A stretch of DNA of 13,753 bases, from NCBI GenBank assembly GCA_031273365.1, contig JAISSA010000049.1:1-13753 (forward strand). The letters are read 5' to 3'. Below the pieces are notes generated by a model. It had not been told where the DNA came from. It made no database searches and saw only the letters and a program-made list of their open reading frames with translations. Origin of the DNA: Synergistaceae bacterium (GTDB taxonomy: Bacteria > Synergistota > Synergistia > Synergistales > Aminobacteriaceae). This document shows, piece by piece, positions 7,365 through 13,563 of this stretch. Each line of letters starts with the position of its first letter. Within the stretch, counting starts at the first letter, position 1. The translations under genes were made by a program, and so were the position numbers.

Positions 7365-7393
7365 ATTATATTCGATTAAAGTAAACACGTAAA
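7365..7393 (-). promoter_or_regulatory. Candidate promoter of the diguanylate cyclase gene
   Basis: On the minus strand TTTACG (complement of 7388-7393), a 17-nt spacer, then an exact TATAAT (complement of 7365-7370). The inferred leader is about 60 nt. A 13-bp direct repeat lies just upstream at 7405-7434. The -10 box and spacing are good; the -35 box matches four of six consensus bases. Confidence 0.6.
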
Positions 7394-7404
7394 TCGAAAT
7401 TGAT

Positions 7405-7434
7405 TTCCAGTTTTAAACTCGTTCCAGTTTTAAA
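7405..7434. repeat. Direct repeat TTCCAGTTTTAAA, two copies 17 bp apart
   Basis: Identical 13-mers at 7405-7417 and 7422-7434. They lie immediately upstream of the inferred cyclase promoter, at about -50 and -67 relative to a start near 7358. This arrangement suits binding of a tandem-site activator. No regulator is identified. Confidence 0.7.
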
Positions 7435-7466
7435 TGCGGCTGAGGTAAAGAAAGTGGAGGAAAGCA

Positions 7467-7488
7467 GGGAAAGGGGCGGGTGAAGGGG
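7467..7488 (+). other. Canonical G-quadruplex-forming motif
   Basis: GGG-AAA-GGGG-C-GGG-TGAA-GGGG on the plus strand fits four G-tracts of at least three with loops of 3, 1 and 4 nt. It lies 53-74 nt beyond the NUDIX stop and about 95 nt upstream of the cyclase promoter, on the template strand for both genes. Confidence 0.5.
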
Positions 7489-7489
7489 C

Positions 7490-7538
7490 CGTAAGCGTTC
7501 AAACCCCACATCGTCCGTCAGGGACCTGAACGTTTACG
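7490..7538. repeat. 12-bp imperfect inverted repeat after the NUDIX gene
   Basis: CGTAAGCGTTCA (7490-7501) and TGAACGTTTACG (7527-7538) form arms with one non-Watson-Crick position around a 25-nt loop, starting 3 nt after the NUDIX stop. It could stabilise or end the NUDIX transcript, but there is no T-run after it on the minus strand. Confidence 0.45.
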
Positions 7539-7540
7539 CG

Positions 7541-8131
7541 CTAATCGCCGAAAACAGGCCTGAGCCCCTGCCAGGCCATAAACCAGGACAGGGCCGCGAA
7601 GGTTTTGGCGTCCCGGAACATCCCCCGCGCCAGCATGTCGGGAATATCCCCGTACCGGACCTCCTCCACCGAGACGTCCTCGTCCTCGTCCTGCGGCAGG
7701 CGCGCGGCGCTCAAATTCGTGGCGAGGAAGAGCGCCAGCAGCTCCGTACAAAAACCGGGGGATGCGTAAATACGTCCGATTTCGCGCAGACTTCCGGGAG
7801 AATATCCCAATTCCTCCCGCATTTCGCGCACAGCGGTTTCCTCCGGGGTCTCCCCCTCTTCCATGAGTCCGGCGCAGACCTCGAGGGTCTCCTCTCCCAC
7901 CGCGTAGCGAAACTGACGGACCAGAAGGAGCGTGTCCCTTCCCGTCAGCGCCAGAATGCCCACGGCTGCCTTATGTTCCACCACTTCGCGCAGGGTCCTG
8001 CGTCCGTTTTTCGTCTCCACCTCGTCGACGCGCAGGTTCAGAATGCGTCCCCCGTAGACCCTGCGGCTGTCGATCGCCCGTTCCCCCAGGGGCCGTTTCG
8101 CCTCGCAATGGTTCACTTCACAAATATCCAT
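7541..8131 (-). CDS. NUDIX hydrolase, ADP-ribose pyrophosphatase type
   Basis: The 196-residue protein has a perfect Nudix box at residues 88-110 (G-x5-E-x7-RE-x-R-EE-L-G-Y), which binds Mg2+ and positions water for hydrolysis of nucleoside diphosphate-linked substrates. SPGFCTE shortly after the box is typical of the ADP-ribose pyrophosphatase branch (ADP-ribose to AMP plus ribose 5-phosphate). The acidic DEDEDVSVEEV stretch follows the core. ATG 8129-8131 is preferred over ATG 8135-8137 because GGAGG (complement of 8139-8143) is 7 nt before the former and only 1 nt before the latter. The stop is TAG. The gene follows the oxidoreductase operon but is separated from it by a strong terminator and by the second 51-nt element, so it is probably transcribed separately or through that element. 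Substrate within the family is inferred. Confidence 0.92.
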   Translation of the reverse strand: MDICEVNHCEAKRPLGERAIDSRRVYGGRILNLRVDEVETKNGRRTLREVVEHKAAVGILALTGRDTLLLVRQFRYAVGEETLEVCAGLMEEGETPEETAVREMREELGYSPGSLREIGRIYASPGFCTELLALFLATNLSAARLPQDEDEDVSVEEVRYGDIPDMLARGMFRDAKTFAALSWFMAWQGLRPVFGD

Positions 8132-8138
8132 GTTCATT

Positions 8139-8143
8139 CCTCC
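8139..8143 (-). promoter_or_regulatory. Ribosome-binding site deciding the NUDIX start
   Basis: GGAGG lies 7 nt before ATG 8131 and 1 nt before ATG 8137, which favours the downstream ATG. Confidence 0.7.
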
Positions 8144-8169
8144 GACAGAAAATATAAAAAAACCAAAAA

Positions 8170-8220
8170 CATGGGGCTCTGCCCCATGCCCCGCAGGGGC
8201 CTTAGGCCCCTGACCCCGTT
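8170..8220 (-). repeat. 51-nt twin-hairpin element, copy 2
   Basis: Read on the minus strand, hairpin A is CAGGGGCC-TAA-GGCCCCTG and hairpin B is CATGGGGC-AGA-GCCCCATG, both with 8 Watson-Crick pairs. Hairpin B is followed by TTTTTGGTTTTTTT. Compared with the copy at 4704-4754 there are six changes, all in stems: one A-U to C-G, one G-C to A-U, and two single changes that turn G-U pairs into C-G and A-U. Four GGGG runs keep the 3-14-3 spacing. The element ends 38 nt before the NUDIX ATG and starts 2 nt after the operon terminator's T-run. Hairpin B with its T-rich tail would act as a second terminator unless alternative folding prevents it. Confidence 0.88.
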
Positions 8221-8222
8221 AT

Positions 8223-8267
8223 AAAAAACAGGAAGGCGGAATCGCTCCAAATCGCTCCACCCTCCTG
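8223..8267 (-). terminator. Intrinsic terminator of the oxidoreductase operon
   Basis: On the minus strand CAGGAGGGTGGA (complement of 8256-8267) pairs with TCCGCCTTCCTG (complement of 8229-8240) through 12 pairs, two of them G-U, followed immediately by TTTTTT (complement of 8223-8228). It lies 41 nt after the gamma-subunit stop. The loop contains ATCGCTCC twice (8241 and 8251). Because the pairing needs two G-U pairs, it works only in minus-strand RNA, matching the operon direction. Confidence 0.85.
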
Positions 8268-8308
8268 CAATTGTAACATTATAAAATCAGGGATGCCCCG
8301 CGGAATTT

Positions 8309-8869
8309 TTACGCGACCAGCGCCTTGCCCTTTTCGTAGATGGAGAGGTTCATGGGCAGGAACTCGGGCTTCTTTTTGCCCAGTTTTTCCTTCAGGACCT
8401 CGACGCAATCCCTGTCGCTGACGATGCCCGAGGCGGCAACGACCGCTCCGAGCATCGCGATGTTGGCGACCTTCTCGCTGCCCTCCGCAAGGGCGATCGT
8501 GTTGGCGGGAACAGCGATGAGCCGAATGTCGGACCGTGTCCCTCCGGCTTTGACAAGATCGCTGTTGTAAAGCAGAATCCCGTTTTGTCTGACGTCGTTC
8601 TTGAATTTATCGAAGGAAGGCTGGTTCATCACGACAATGACGTCGGCCTCCGAGACCACCGGCGCGCCGATCTCCTCGCTGGAAACGATGACGCAGCAGT
8701 TGGCGGTCCCTCCGCGCATCTCCGGCCCGTAGGAGGGAATCCAGGAGACGTAACGCCCCTCTTCGATGCCCGTGTAAGCGACCAGTTGCCCCAGAACCAT
8801 CAGCCCCTGACCTCCAAAGCCCGCCGCGATAAGGGACATTTCAAATTTCTTTCCGCTGTTCTTATCCAT
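8309..8869 (-). CDS. 2-oxoacid:ferredoxin oxidoreductase, gamma subunit
   Basis: This 186-residue subunit belongs to the pyruvate/ketoisovalerate oxidoreductase gamma family, which forms the catalytic complex with alpha, beta and the ferredoxin-like delta subunits. Visible family motifs are the N-terminal GFGGQGLM (17-24) and SYGPEMRGGTANCCV (46-60). ATG 8867-8869 follows AGGAGG by 9 nt, and this motif overlaps the TAA of the beta gene, so translation of beta and gamma is probably coupled. It is the last gene of the cluster and ends 41 nt before a strong terminator. The preferred substrate (branched-chain 2-oxoacid or 2-oxoglutarate) cannot be settled from sequence reading. Confidence 0.93.
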   Translation of the reverse strand: MDKNSGKKFEMSLIAAGFGGQGLMVLGQLVAYTGIEEGRYVSWIPSYGPEMRGGTANCCVIVSSEEIGAPVVSEADVIVVMNQPSFDKFKNDVRQNGILLYNSDLVKAGGTRSDIRLIAVPANTIALAEGSEKVANIAMLGAVVAASGIVSDRDCVEVLKEKLGKKKPEFLPMNLSIYEKGKALVA

Positions 8870-8883
8870 GAGTGCTCTCCTCC

Positions 8884-9630
8884 TTACGCAAAGTCCTTAA
8901 AAACGCCAAGGGGATAATAGGGCATCATGTTTTCCTCAAGCCACTTGCAGGCATCGGTCGGACGCATGCCCCAGTTGGTCGGGCAGGTCGAGAGAAGTTC
9001 GACGAACGACATGCCTTTTCCCTCCACCTGATTTTTAAACGCCCTGAGAATGGCCTGCCTGGCCTTTATGATATATTTAGGCTGAGTCAGCGCCACACGT
9101 TCGATGTAAGCGGGTCCCGCCAGAGTCGCCAGCATCTCGCACATGCGAATGGGGTAGCCGTTCGTCTTCGCGTCGCGCCCGGCCGGGCTGGTCGTGGATT
9201 TTTGCCCCAAAAGCGTCGTCGGCGCCATCTGTCCGCCGGTCATTCCATAGATGGCGTTGTTGATGAAGACGACGGTGAGGGGCAGGCTGCGGTTCATCGT
9301 GTGGACGATCTCGCCCATCCCGATGGAGGCGAGGTCCCCGTCGCCCTGGTACGTAAAGACGATTTTATCCGGACGCACGGCCTTTATGCCGCTGGCCACC
9401 GCCGGAGCGCGTCCGTGCGCGGCCTCTATGAAGTCCAGGTCCAGATACTGGTGCATCAGCACCGCGCAGCCGACGGGAGCGATCCCTATCGTTCTGCTCT
9501 GAATTCCCAGCTCTTCGATGGCCTCGCAGACCAGACGATGGGCTACGCCGTGCGTACAGCCCGGGCAATAATGGGTATGGACATCCGCGTTCCAGACCTT
9601 CGGCAGGTCGAAAACCTGAGTTTCGCTCAT
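8884..9630 (-). CDS. 2-oxoacid:ferredoxin oxidoreductase, beta subunit (TPP-binding)
   Basis: The 248-residue beta subunit binds thiamine diphosphate and contributes to the oxidative decarboxylation of a 2-oxoacid to its acyl-CoA. The TPP motif runs from GDGDL (96-100) to NNAIYGM (124-130), the expected spacing for the diphosphate/Mg2+ site. Cysteines in YCPGCTHG (21-28), VGCAV (53-57) and STCPTNW in the C-terminal part fit the ligands of the cluster near TPP in this family. ATG 9628-9630 follows GGGAGG by 8 nt; this ribosome-binding site lies inside the end of the alpha gene, whose stop is one base before the ATG. It lies between alpha and gamma in the standard order. Confidence 0.95.
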   Translation of the reverse strand: MSETQVFDLPKVWNADVHTHYCPGCTHGVAHRLVCEAIEELGIQSRTIGIAPVGCAVLMHQYLDLDFIEAAHGRAPAVASGIKAVRPDKIVFTYQGDGDLASIGMGEIVHTMNRSLPLTVVFINNAIYGMTGGQMAPTTLLGQKSTTSPAGRDAKTNGYPIRMCEMLATLAGPAYIERVALTQPKYIIKARQAILRAFKNQVEGKGMSFVELLSTCPTNWGMRPTDACKWLEENMMPYYPLGVFKDFA

Positions 9631-9631
9631 T

Positions 9632-10708
9632 TTAAGCGCCTCCCTGCTTTTTAAGCAGCTCTTTGCATTTATCTTCGATTTGACGCACGGAAGGAGAAAA
9701 TCCTCCCCAGCGCCCGGTCGTGGCGATGGGAAGATCGCACAGGCTCGCCAGACGCACGTCGTCGAGCATCTGGAAAGCAGCGCTCATCTCCACGTCCAGA
9801 ATGCCCTTCACGCTCTTCGGCAGATCGGCGTAACCCGCCGACGGGAAGGGCCAGAGCGTCAGGGGGCGTATCATCCCCACTTTATAGCCCTCCGCGCGAA
9901 GGTTGCCGATGGCCGACCGGCAGACGCGGCTGGTCGTCCCGTAGGCGGTGAGAACCAGCTCGGCGTCGTCGACCATGAGGGCCTCGAATCGAGCCTCGCT
10001 GGCCCTGATGCGCGCGTACTTTTCCTGCAGGTGCGTGTCGTGCGCCTCCAGAGCATCGGGATCCAGCTGCATACTGTAAATCGTGGCATGTCTGCCGCCC
10101 CTCTCGTCCCACCAGCCCAGGGCCCAGTCCGCGTTGGACGAGGGCGCTTCCGTCCTGCGCGGGCTGATCTCGACGGCCTCCATCATCTGCCCCATGAAGC
10201 CGTCGGCCAAAACCAGGACGGGGGTACGGTACTTCTGGGAGAGATCAAAGGCGTCCTGCGTGAAGTTGACGGCTTCCTGCAGGTTGCCGGGGGCCAGCAC
10301 GACGATGTTGTAGTCGCCGTGCCCGCCGCCGCTCGTGGCCTGCCTGTAGTCGCCCTGCGCCGGCAAAATGTTCCCCAGACCGGGACCGCCCCGGGAGATG
10401 TTGATGATGACGCAGGGAAGCTCCGCCATCGCGATGTAGGAAATCCCCTCGGACATAAGGGAAATGCCGGGGCTGGAGGACGTCGTCATGACCCTGTAAC
10501 CCGTCGATGCCCCTCCCATCACCATATTGATCGACGCAATCTCGCTTTCCGCCTGCAAATAGGTCCCGCCGACCTTGGGCAGATGGGCCGACATATACTC
10601 CGGAATCTCATTTTGCGGAGTTATGGGATAGCCGAAAAAGTATTTGCACCCGGCCTGAATCGCGGCCTCTGCGATCGCTTCTGTTCCCTTCATCAATGTT
10701 CTTGCCAT
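9632..10708 (-). CDS. vorB: 2-oxoacid:ferredoxin oxidoreductase, alpha subunit (VorB-like)
   Basis: The 358-residue alpha subunit supplies the pyrimidine-binding half of the TPP site. It matches the subfamily usually named 3-methyl-2-oxobutanoate (2-ketoisovalerate) dehydrogenase subunit VorB. Conserved stretches are GYPITPQNEIPEYM (26-39), QAESEIASIN (52-61), TSSSPGISLMSEGIS (76-90) and GGPGLGN (107-113). The reaction is 2-oxoacid + CoA + oxidised ferredoxin to acyl-CoA + CO2 + reduced ferredoxin, typical of anaerobes degrading valine, leucine and isoleucine. ATG 10706-10708 has an excellent AGGAGGTG site 6 nt upstream. The ferredoxin gene ends 27 nt before it and beta starts one base after its stop. 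Related enzymes act on 2-oxoglutarate (Kor), so the substrate name is provisional and so is the symbol; vorA/vorB usage varies between databases. Confidence 0.93.
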   Translation of the reverse strand: MARTLMKGTEAIAEAAIQAGCKYFFGYPITPQNEIPEYMSAHLPKVGGTYLQAESEIASINMVMGGASTGYRVMTTSSSPGISLMSEGISYIAMAELPCVIINISRGGPGLGNILPAQGDYRQATSGGGHGDYNIVVLAPGNLQEAVNFTQDAFDLSQKYRTPVLVLADGFMGQMMEAVEISPRRTEAPSSNADWALGWWDERGGRHATIYSMQLDPDALEAHDTHLQEKYARIRASEARFEALMVDDAELVLTAYGTTSRVCRSAIGNLRAEGYKVGMIRPLTLWPFPSAGYADLPKSVKGILDVEMSAAFQMLDDVRLASLCDLPIATTGRWGGFSPSVRQIEDKCKELLKKQGGA

Positions 10709-10735
10709 GGTTCACACCTCCTGACAAAATGGCGG

Positions 10736-10951
10736 CTAGCCGTCGATTCGATATACGGACAACGCCACGTCCGGACAAATCCGGGCGCACAGAGCACACC
10801 CCGTGCATCCCTCCCTGAACTGCTCGACCGGACGATGTCCCTTCGGGTTGAGATGATCGGATATTCTGAGGGTCTTCATCGGGCAGGCCGTAACACAAAG
10901 GCCGCAGCTTTTGCAAAACTCCTCTCTGACCGCTACACGTCCTTTCGGCAT
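10736..10951 (-). CDS. 2x[4Fe-4S] ferredoxin, delta subunit of the oxidoreductase
   Basis: The 71-residue protein carries two bacterial-type [4Fe-4S] motifs: CKSCGLCVTACP near residues 13-24 and CTGCALCARICP near residues 49-60. In four-subunit 2-oxoacid:ferredoxin oxidoreductases this subunit passes electrons from the TPP/cluster centre to soluble ferredoxin. The start is ATG 10949-10951, with AGGAG (complement of 10961-10965) 9 nt upstream. A longer reading from TTG 11014 would add 21 residues without family support, so it was not used. The gene order delta-alpha-beta-gamma is typical for these complexes. It lies 99 nt after the P-loop ATPase gene and 27 nt before alpha, on one likely transcript. 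Confidence 0.93.
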   Translation of the reverse strand: MPKGRVAVREEFCKSCGLCVTACPMKTLRISDHLNPKGHRPVEQFREGCTGCALCARICPDVALSVYRIDG

Positions 10952-11050
10952 CGCAAAAAACTCCTTTCCTGTCGCACCAAATCCTGCTGCATCAAAATTG
11001 CCCCTCTCGTTCAAAACACTTTTATCCCCATCGTCATGACTCCATCGCCG

Positions 11051-11788
11051 TCATGACCACATCTCGGATCCTTCCCATGGCCGCTTCATGAAACGCAGCA
11101 TCGGCCACAGAGGAACTGCGTACTCCCTCTCTTTCATCAGCTTTTCCGTTTCTTCGTAAAGTTCGGGCAGGACCGTGGCGTAAAGGACAGGAAGCCCCAT
11201 GCGGCGCCCCGCCTCCAGAACCACGCTCAGGCCCTCGACGACTTCTTCCGGAGTCGTGCTTTCCATCAGATGCGCGTTGCTGACCAGGCTCCCCGTTTTA
11301 AGGCCGCAAAGGGCCTCCATGCGCGTCGCCATCCGCACGATGCCCTCGGGCGTCGCGGTTTTGGGGCGATACGCGTTGACGATCAAAAGCAGCCTGTAGC
11401 CCGCTGTGCGAATGTCCGGCTCGAACTGCTTCAGAGCCATAACTCCGCCCGCGTCGCCGCCGACGTCGAGAATCAGGTGGTTGGATGCGTCAAACAGAGC
11501 GCTGCCTATTCGGGGATTTATGATGGACATGTCGGACCATTTTGCCGCGTCTGGCGGATTTAAAATTGAAAAGCCCTCTTGTTCCAGGGTTTCTGTGATT
11601 TGGCGGATACAAAAATAAGGATTGATAATATCGGCGTCTGCAATGGTAACCCTTTTACCGTTCTTTTTCAGGCCTCTGGCCAGGTTGAGCACGAATTCCG
11701 TCTTCCCCGATCCCAGCGCGCCCGTGACCGCTATCGCTTTAGGCCATTCGTAACAGTGCACAAGGTCCCCCAAAATACCATCTTCCAT
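11051..11788 (-). CDS. P-loop ATPase of the MinD/CooC/CobQ type, function unassigned
   Basis: The 245-residue protein has a Walker A motif GALGSGKT (23-30), a DADIINPYF stretch (51-59), and a Walker B-like LILDVGGDAGG (105-115); NAYRP (128-132) resembles the nucleotide-specificity segment of this fold. It therefore looks like a nucleotide-binding protein of the SIMIBI class, soluble, with no membrane segment. Its ATG at 11786-11788 shares one base with the stop of fmt (TGATG), showing tight translational coupling, so an ORF reading extended back into fmt was rejected. It precedes the ferredoxin gene by 99 nt. SIMIBI ATPases such as CooC, HypB and Mrp often insert metals or iron-sulfur clusters, so a maturation role for the downstream iron-sulfur oxidoreductase is a reasonable guess. 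I know of no experimental evidence for this protein. Confidence 0.85.
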   Translation of the reverse strand: MEDGILGDLVHCYEWPKAIAVTGALGSGKTEFVLNLARGLKKNGKRVTIADADIINPYFCIRQITETLEQEGFSILNPPDAAKWSDMSIINPRIGSALFDASNHLILDVGGDAGGVMALKQFEPDIRTAGYRLLLIVNAYRPKTATPEGIVRMATRMEALCGLKTGSLVSNAHLMESTTPEEVVEGLSVVLEAGRRMGLPVLYATVLPELYEETEKLMKEREYAVPLWPMLRFMKRPWEGSEMWS

Positions 11789-12717
11789 CAGGTCAGCACC
11801 TCCCCTGCTCTGAGCCTCCCGCCGCAGGCCCAGTCCGCGCCGCTCATCCTGCGCCTGCCCTCGGCCTGAACTTCCTGCAAACGCAGAGCACCGTACGAGC
11901 AGGCCACAACAGGTTCCCCTTCTATAAAGCACAAAATTTCTCCCGGCGAACCGACAACTGCGACCTCGACGGGAAGGGTGCGCCACAGTTTCAGCCTCCC
12001 TCCGCCCGTCACAACAAAAGCGCCTGAGGAAAAAGCGAATGCCCTTACCGTGTTATGAATCTGAAGGCTGTTTTGCGTCCACGATATTTGCGCCTCCGTC
12101 TTACTGATTTTATCGGCATATGTGGCGAATTCAGAATTCTGGTCTAAAAAGCGACAACTTCCATCGAGAAGAGATTGTACACCTCTGCACGCAATCTCGC
12201 TACCCGCAAATGCCAGAGATTCATATAGTTGATCTGACGTAGCGGCGATGTCCACAGGTATTTCCACCTGACGCAGAATCGGCCCCGCGTCCATCTTTTC
12301 GGTCAGCCGAAAGAGGGTGACGCCCGTTACGGCATCCCCGTTCATCAGTGCCCGCGGGATCGGCGCGGCCCCCCGCCAGCGGGGAAGCAGGGAAGGATGT
12401 ATATTGAGGCACCCGTGGCGCGCGGCGTTCAGCAGCGGCTCCTTTATGAGCTGCCCAAAATCGACGACAAAAATAAGGTCCGGCGGATCGGCGGAGATCG
12501 CCTCCATAATCTCCTCGTTTTGAGACAGGGGCCCCGTGCGCTCGACGATGAGCCCCATCCGGACCGCGGCTTCCTCCACGCGGGAGGGGCGTTTTTCAAG
12601 CCCTCTTCCGGACGTGGTGGGACAGCCCGTGACAATTTTGTCGAAAAAAAGCTTCCGGCTCATGTACGTCAGACACAGAGCGGCAAAAGAGCCGCTTCCG
12701 ACAAACCAGAGTTTCAT
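11788..12717 (-). CDS. fmt: Methionyl-tRNA formyltransferase
   Basis: Fmt transfers a formyl group from 10-formyltetrahydrofolate to Met-tRNA(fMet), needed for bacterial initiation. The 309-residue protein is of usual length. The catalytic triad is intact: N105 and H107 in CLNIHPS and D143 in KMDAGPIL, equivalent to E. coli N106, H108 and D144. SLLPRWRGAAPI (109-120) is the family signature. The loop at 29-46 (VTGCPTTSGRGLEKRPSR) departs from the common TQPDRPAGRG pattern and is probably a lineage variant. The C-terminal tRNA-binding domain is present (YADKISKTEAQISW). Its ATG immediately follows the TGA of def with no gap, and its own stop overlaps the next gene's start, so all three are translated from one message. 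Confidence 0.96.
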   Translation of the reverse strand: MKLWFVGSGSFAALCLTYMSRKLFFDKIVTGCPTTSGRGLEKRPSRVEEAAVRMGLIVERTGPLSQNEEIMEAISADPPDLIFVVDFGQLIKEPLLNAARHGCLNIHPSLLPRWRGAAPIPRALMNGDAVTGVTLFRLTEKMDAGPILRQVEIPVDIAATSDQLYESLAFAGSEIACRGVQSLLDGSCRFLDQNSEFATYADKISKTEAQISWTQNSLQIHNTVRAFAFSSGAFVVTGGGRLKLWRTLPVEVAVVGSPGEILCFIEGEPVVACSYGALRLQEVQAEGRRRMSGADWACGGRLRAGEVLT

Positions 12718-13239
12718 TCAGTCGTCATCTCCCATGGCGCGTTTGTACATCTTCTTGCGAATCATGCCGCGCTTGAGGTTCGACAGGTATTCGATGAATA
12801 ATTTCCCGTTCAGATGGTCCATTTCATGCAAAAAGGCCCGGGCCAGGAACCCCTCGGCCTGATGGACGCGCTCCTGCCCCGTCACGTCCTGCGCCGCTAC
12901 CCTGATTCTGGCGGGACGCTTCACGCTGGCGTATATCCCGGGGAAGCTGAGGCATCCCTCTTCTCCTTCCTGTTCACCCTCCTGCTCCAACAGCGTGGGG
13001 TTGATCAGAACGTACAGAGACCCCTCGAAGGAGACCAGAGCTATCTTTTGCGAAACTCCGACCTGCGGCGCGGCCAGACCCGCGCCCTCGTGCATCTCCA
13101 TCGTCAGGCGCATTTTATCGACAAATGCAGCCAGCCGGGCGTCGAAACACGTGACCGGAGCCGTTGGCATCTTCAGGACAGGATCGGGAAAGATTCTTAT
13201 TTTCAGACTCTCCTCTTCCATTTCACGCTCTTTTTCCAT
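12718..13239 (-). CDS. def: Peptide deformylase
   Basis: Def removes the N-formyl group from nascent proteins, the partner step to Fmt. The 173-residue protein has the three deformylase motifs: GAGLAAPQVG (52-61), EGCLS (94-98, metal ligand C96) and HEMDH (138-142, metal ligands H138 and H142, catalytic E139). IRIFPDPVL near the N-terminus is typical. An acidic linker (EQEGEQEGEEG) precedes the second motif. The start is uncertain: ATG 13237-13239 has GGGGG only 4 nt upstream, while ATG 13219-13221 would give a more usual N-terminus but has only a weak GAG-containing site. It is the first gene of the cluster and its stop directly abuts the fmt ATG. Confidence 0.96.
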   Translation of the reverse strand: MEKEREMEEESLKIRIFPDPVLKMPTAPVTCFDARLAAFVDKMRLTMEMHEGAGLAAPQVGVSQKIALVSFEGSLYVLINPTLLEQEGEQEGEEGCLSFPGIYASVKRPARIRVAAQDVTGQERVHQAEGFLARAFLHEMDHLNGKLFIEYLSNLKRGMIRKKMYKRAMGDDD

Positions 13240-13263
13240 TTTTCCCCCATTGATATGTCTTCC

Positions 13264-13289
13264 ACGCTCGATTTTTACGCTCGATTTAC
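13264..13289. repeat. 13-bp tandem duplication 25 bases upstream of def
   Basis: ACGCTCGATTTTT (13264-13276) and ACGCTCGATTTAC (13277-13289) match at 11 of 13 positions. The pair lies in the inferred def leader. The same unit length occurs in the helicase upstream region, but the sequences are unrelated. Confidence 0.7.
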
Positions 13290-13331
13290 AGGCTTGATCT
13301 GCCGTCGACGTTCACCCGCTGCCCTCCATTA

Positions 13332-13364
13332 TCTTCCATTTGTCTTCCATATATCTTTCATAGC
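13332..13364. repeat. Three 11-bp repeats, ATGGAAGA-like on the minus strand
   Basis: TCTTCCAT at 13332 and 13343 and TCTTTCAT at 13354 recur exactly every 11 bp. On the minus strand they read ATGAAAGA, ATGGAAGA, ATGGAAGA towards def. The motif resembles the ATATGAAAGG units at 4658-4697. Confidence 0.6.
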
Positions 13365-13379
13365 GTCCAGGCTGCCCGT

Positions 13380-13409
13380 ATTATAACTCCACCTCTGAAA
13401 ACCTCGAAA
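13380..13409 (-). promoter_or_regulatory. Candidate promoter of the def-fmt-oxidoreductase cluster
   Basis: An exact TATAAT on the minus strand (complement of 13380-13385), with TTTCGA 18 nt upstream (complement of 13404-13409). The -35 match is poor. A start near 13373 would give a leader of about 134 nt containing both short-repeat blocks. Confidence 0.4.
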
Positions 13410-13521
13410 GGCAACAGTTACGCATTCCATCGTTTTCACCTTTAAGCTCGGGAACCCCCCGATACCGTCGTGCCTGCCAGGGCAAAGCTGAACGCACGGG
13501 GCGGATGCTCGTTTCAAATAC

Positions 13522-13563
13522 GGATCGGGCGGCGGCGCGATCCGCGCTGCCCCCGCCCGATCC
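13522..13563 (-). terminator. Strong hairpin after the ATP synthase B-like gene
   Basis: GGATCGGGCGG (13522-13532) and CCGCCCGATCC (13553-13563) are perfect 11-base complements. An inner GCGCG/CGCGC stem (13535-13539 with 13543-13547) caps the hairpin. On the minus strand it begins 25 nt after the stop at 13588 and is followed by GTATTTG, so the U-tract is weak. Termination or 3'-end stabilisation is likely. Confidence 0.6.

Noticed and set aside
5931..7379. Plus-strand frame of 482 codons opposite the diguanylate cyclase
   Set aside because: Antisense shadow of a well-supported gene; the composition is low in hydrophobic residues and no domain is seen.
10933..10992. A 19-codon frame with a GAGAGGGG site overlapping the ferredoxin start
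   Set aside because: The ribosome-binding-like motif is good, but the peptide has no leader-like regulatory codons, and random short frames are common.
9680..11056. Plus-strand frame of 458 codons opposite alpha and ferredoxin genes
   Set aside because: It spans several confident minus-strand genes and has no family pattern.
11789..11986. Upstream extension of the P-loop ATPase into fmt
   Set aside because: The added 66 residues overlap the fmt C-terminal coding sequence in another frame; the ATG overlapping the fmt stop gives the expected N-terminus.
13329..13517. Short minus-strand frame of 62 codons between def and the ATP synthase-like gene
   Set aside because: No recognisable product; it crosses the candidate promoter of the def cluster and lacks a convincing start site.
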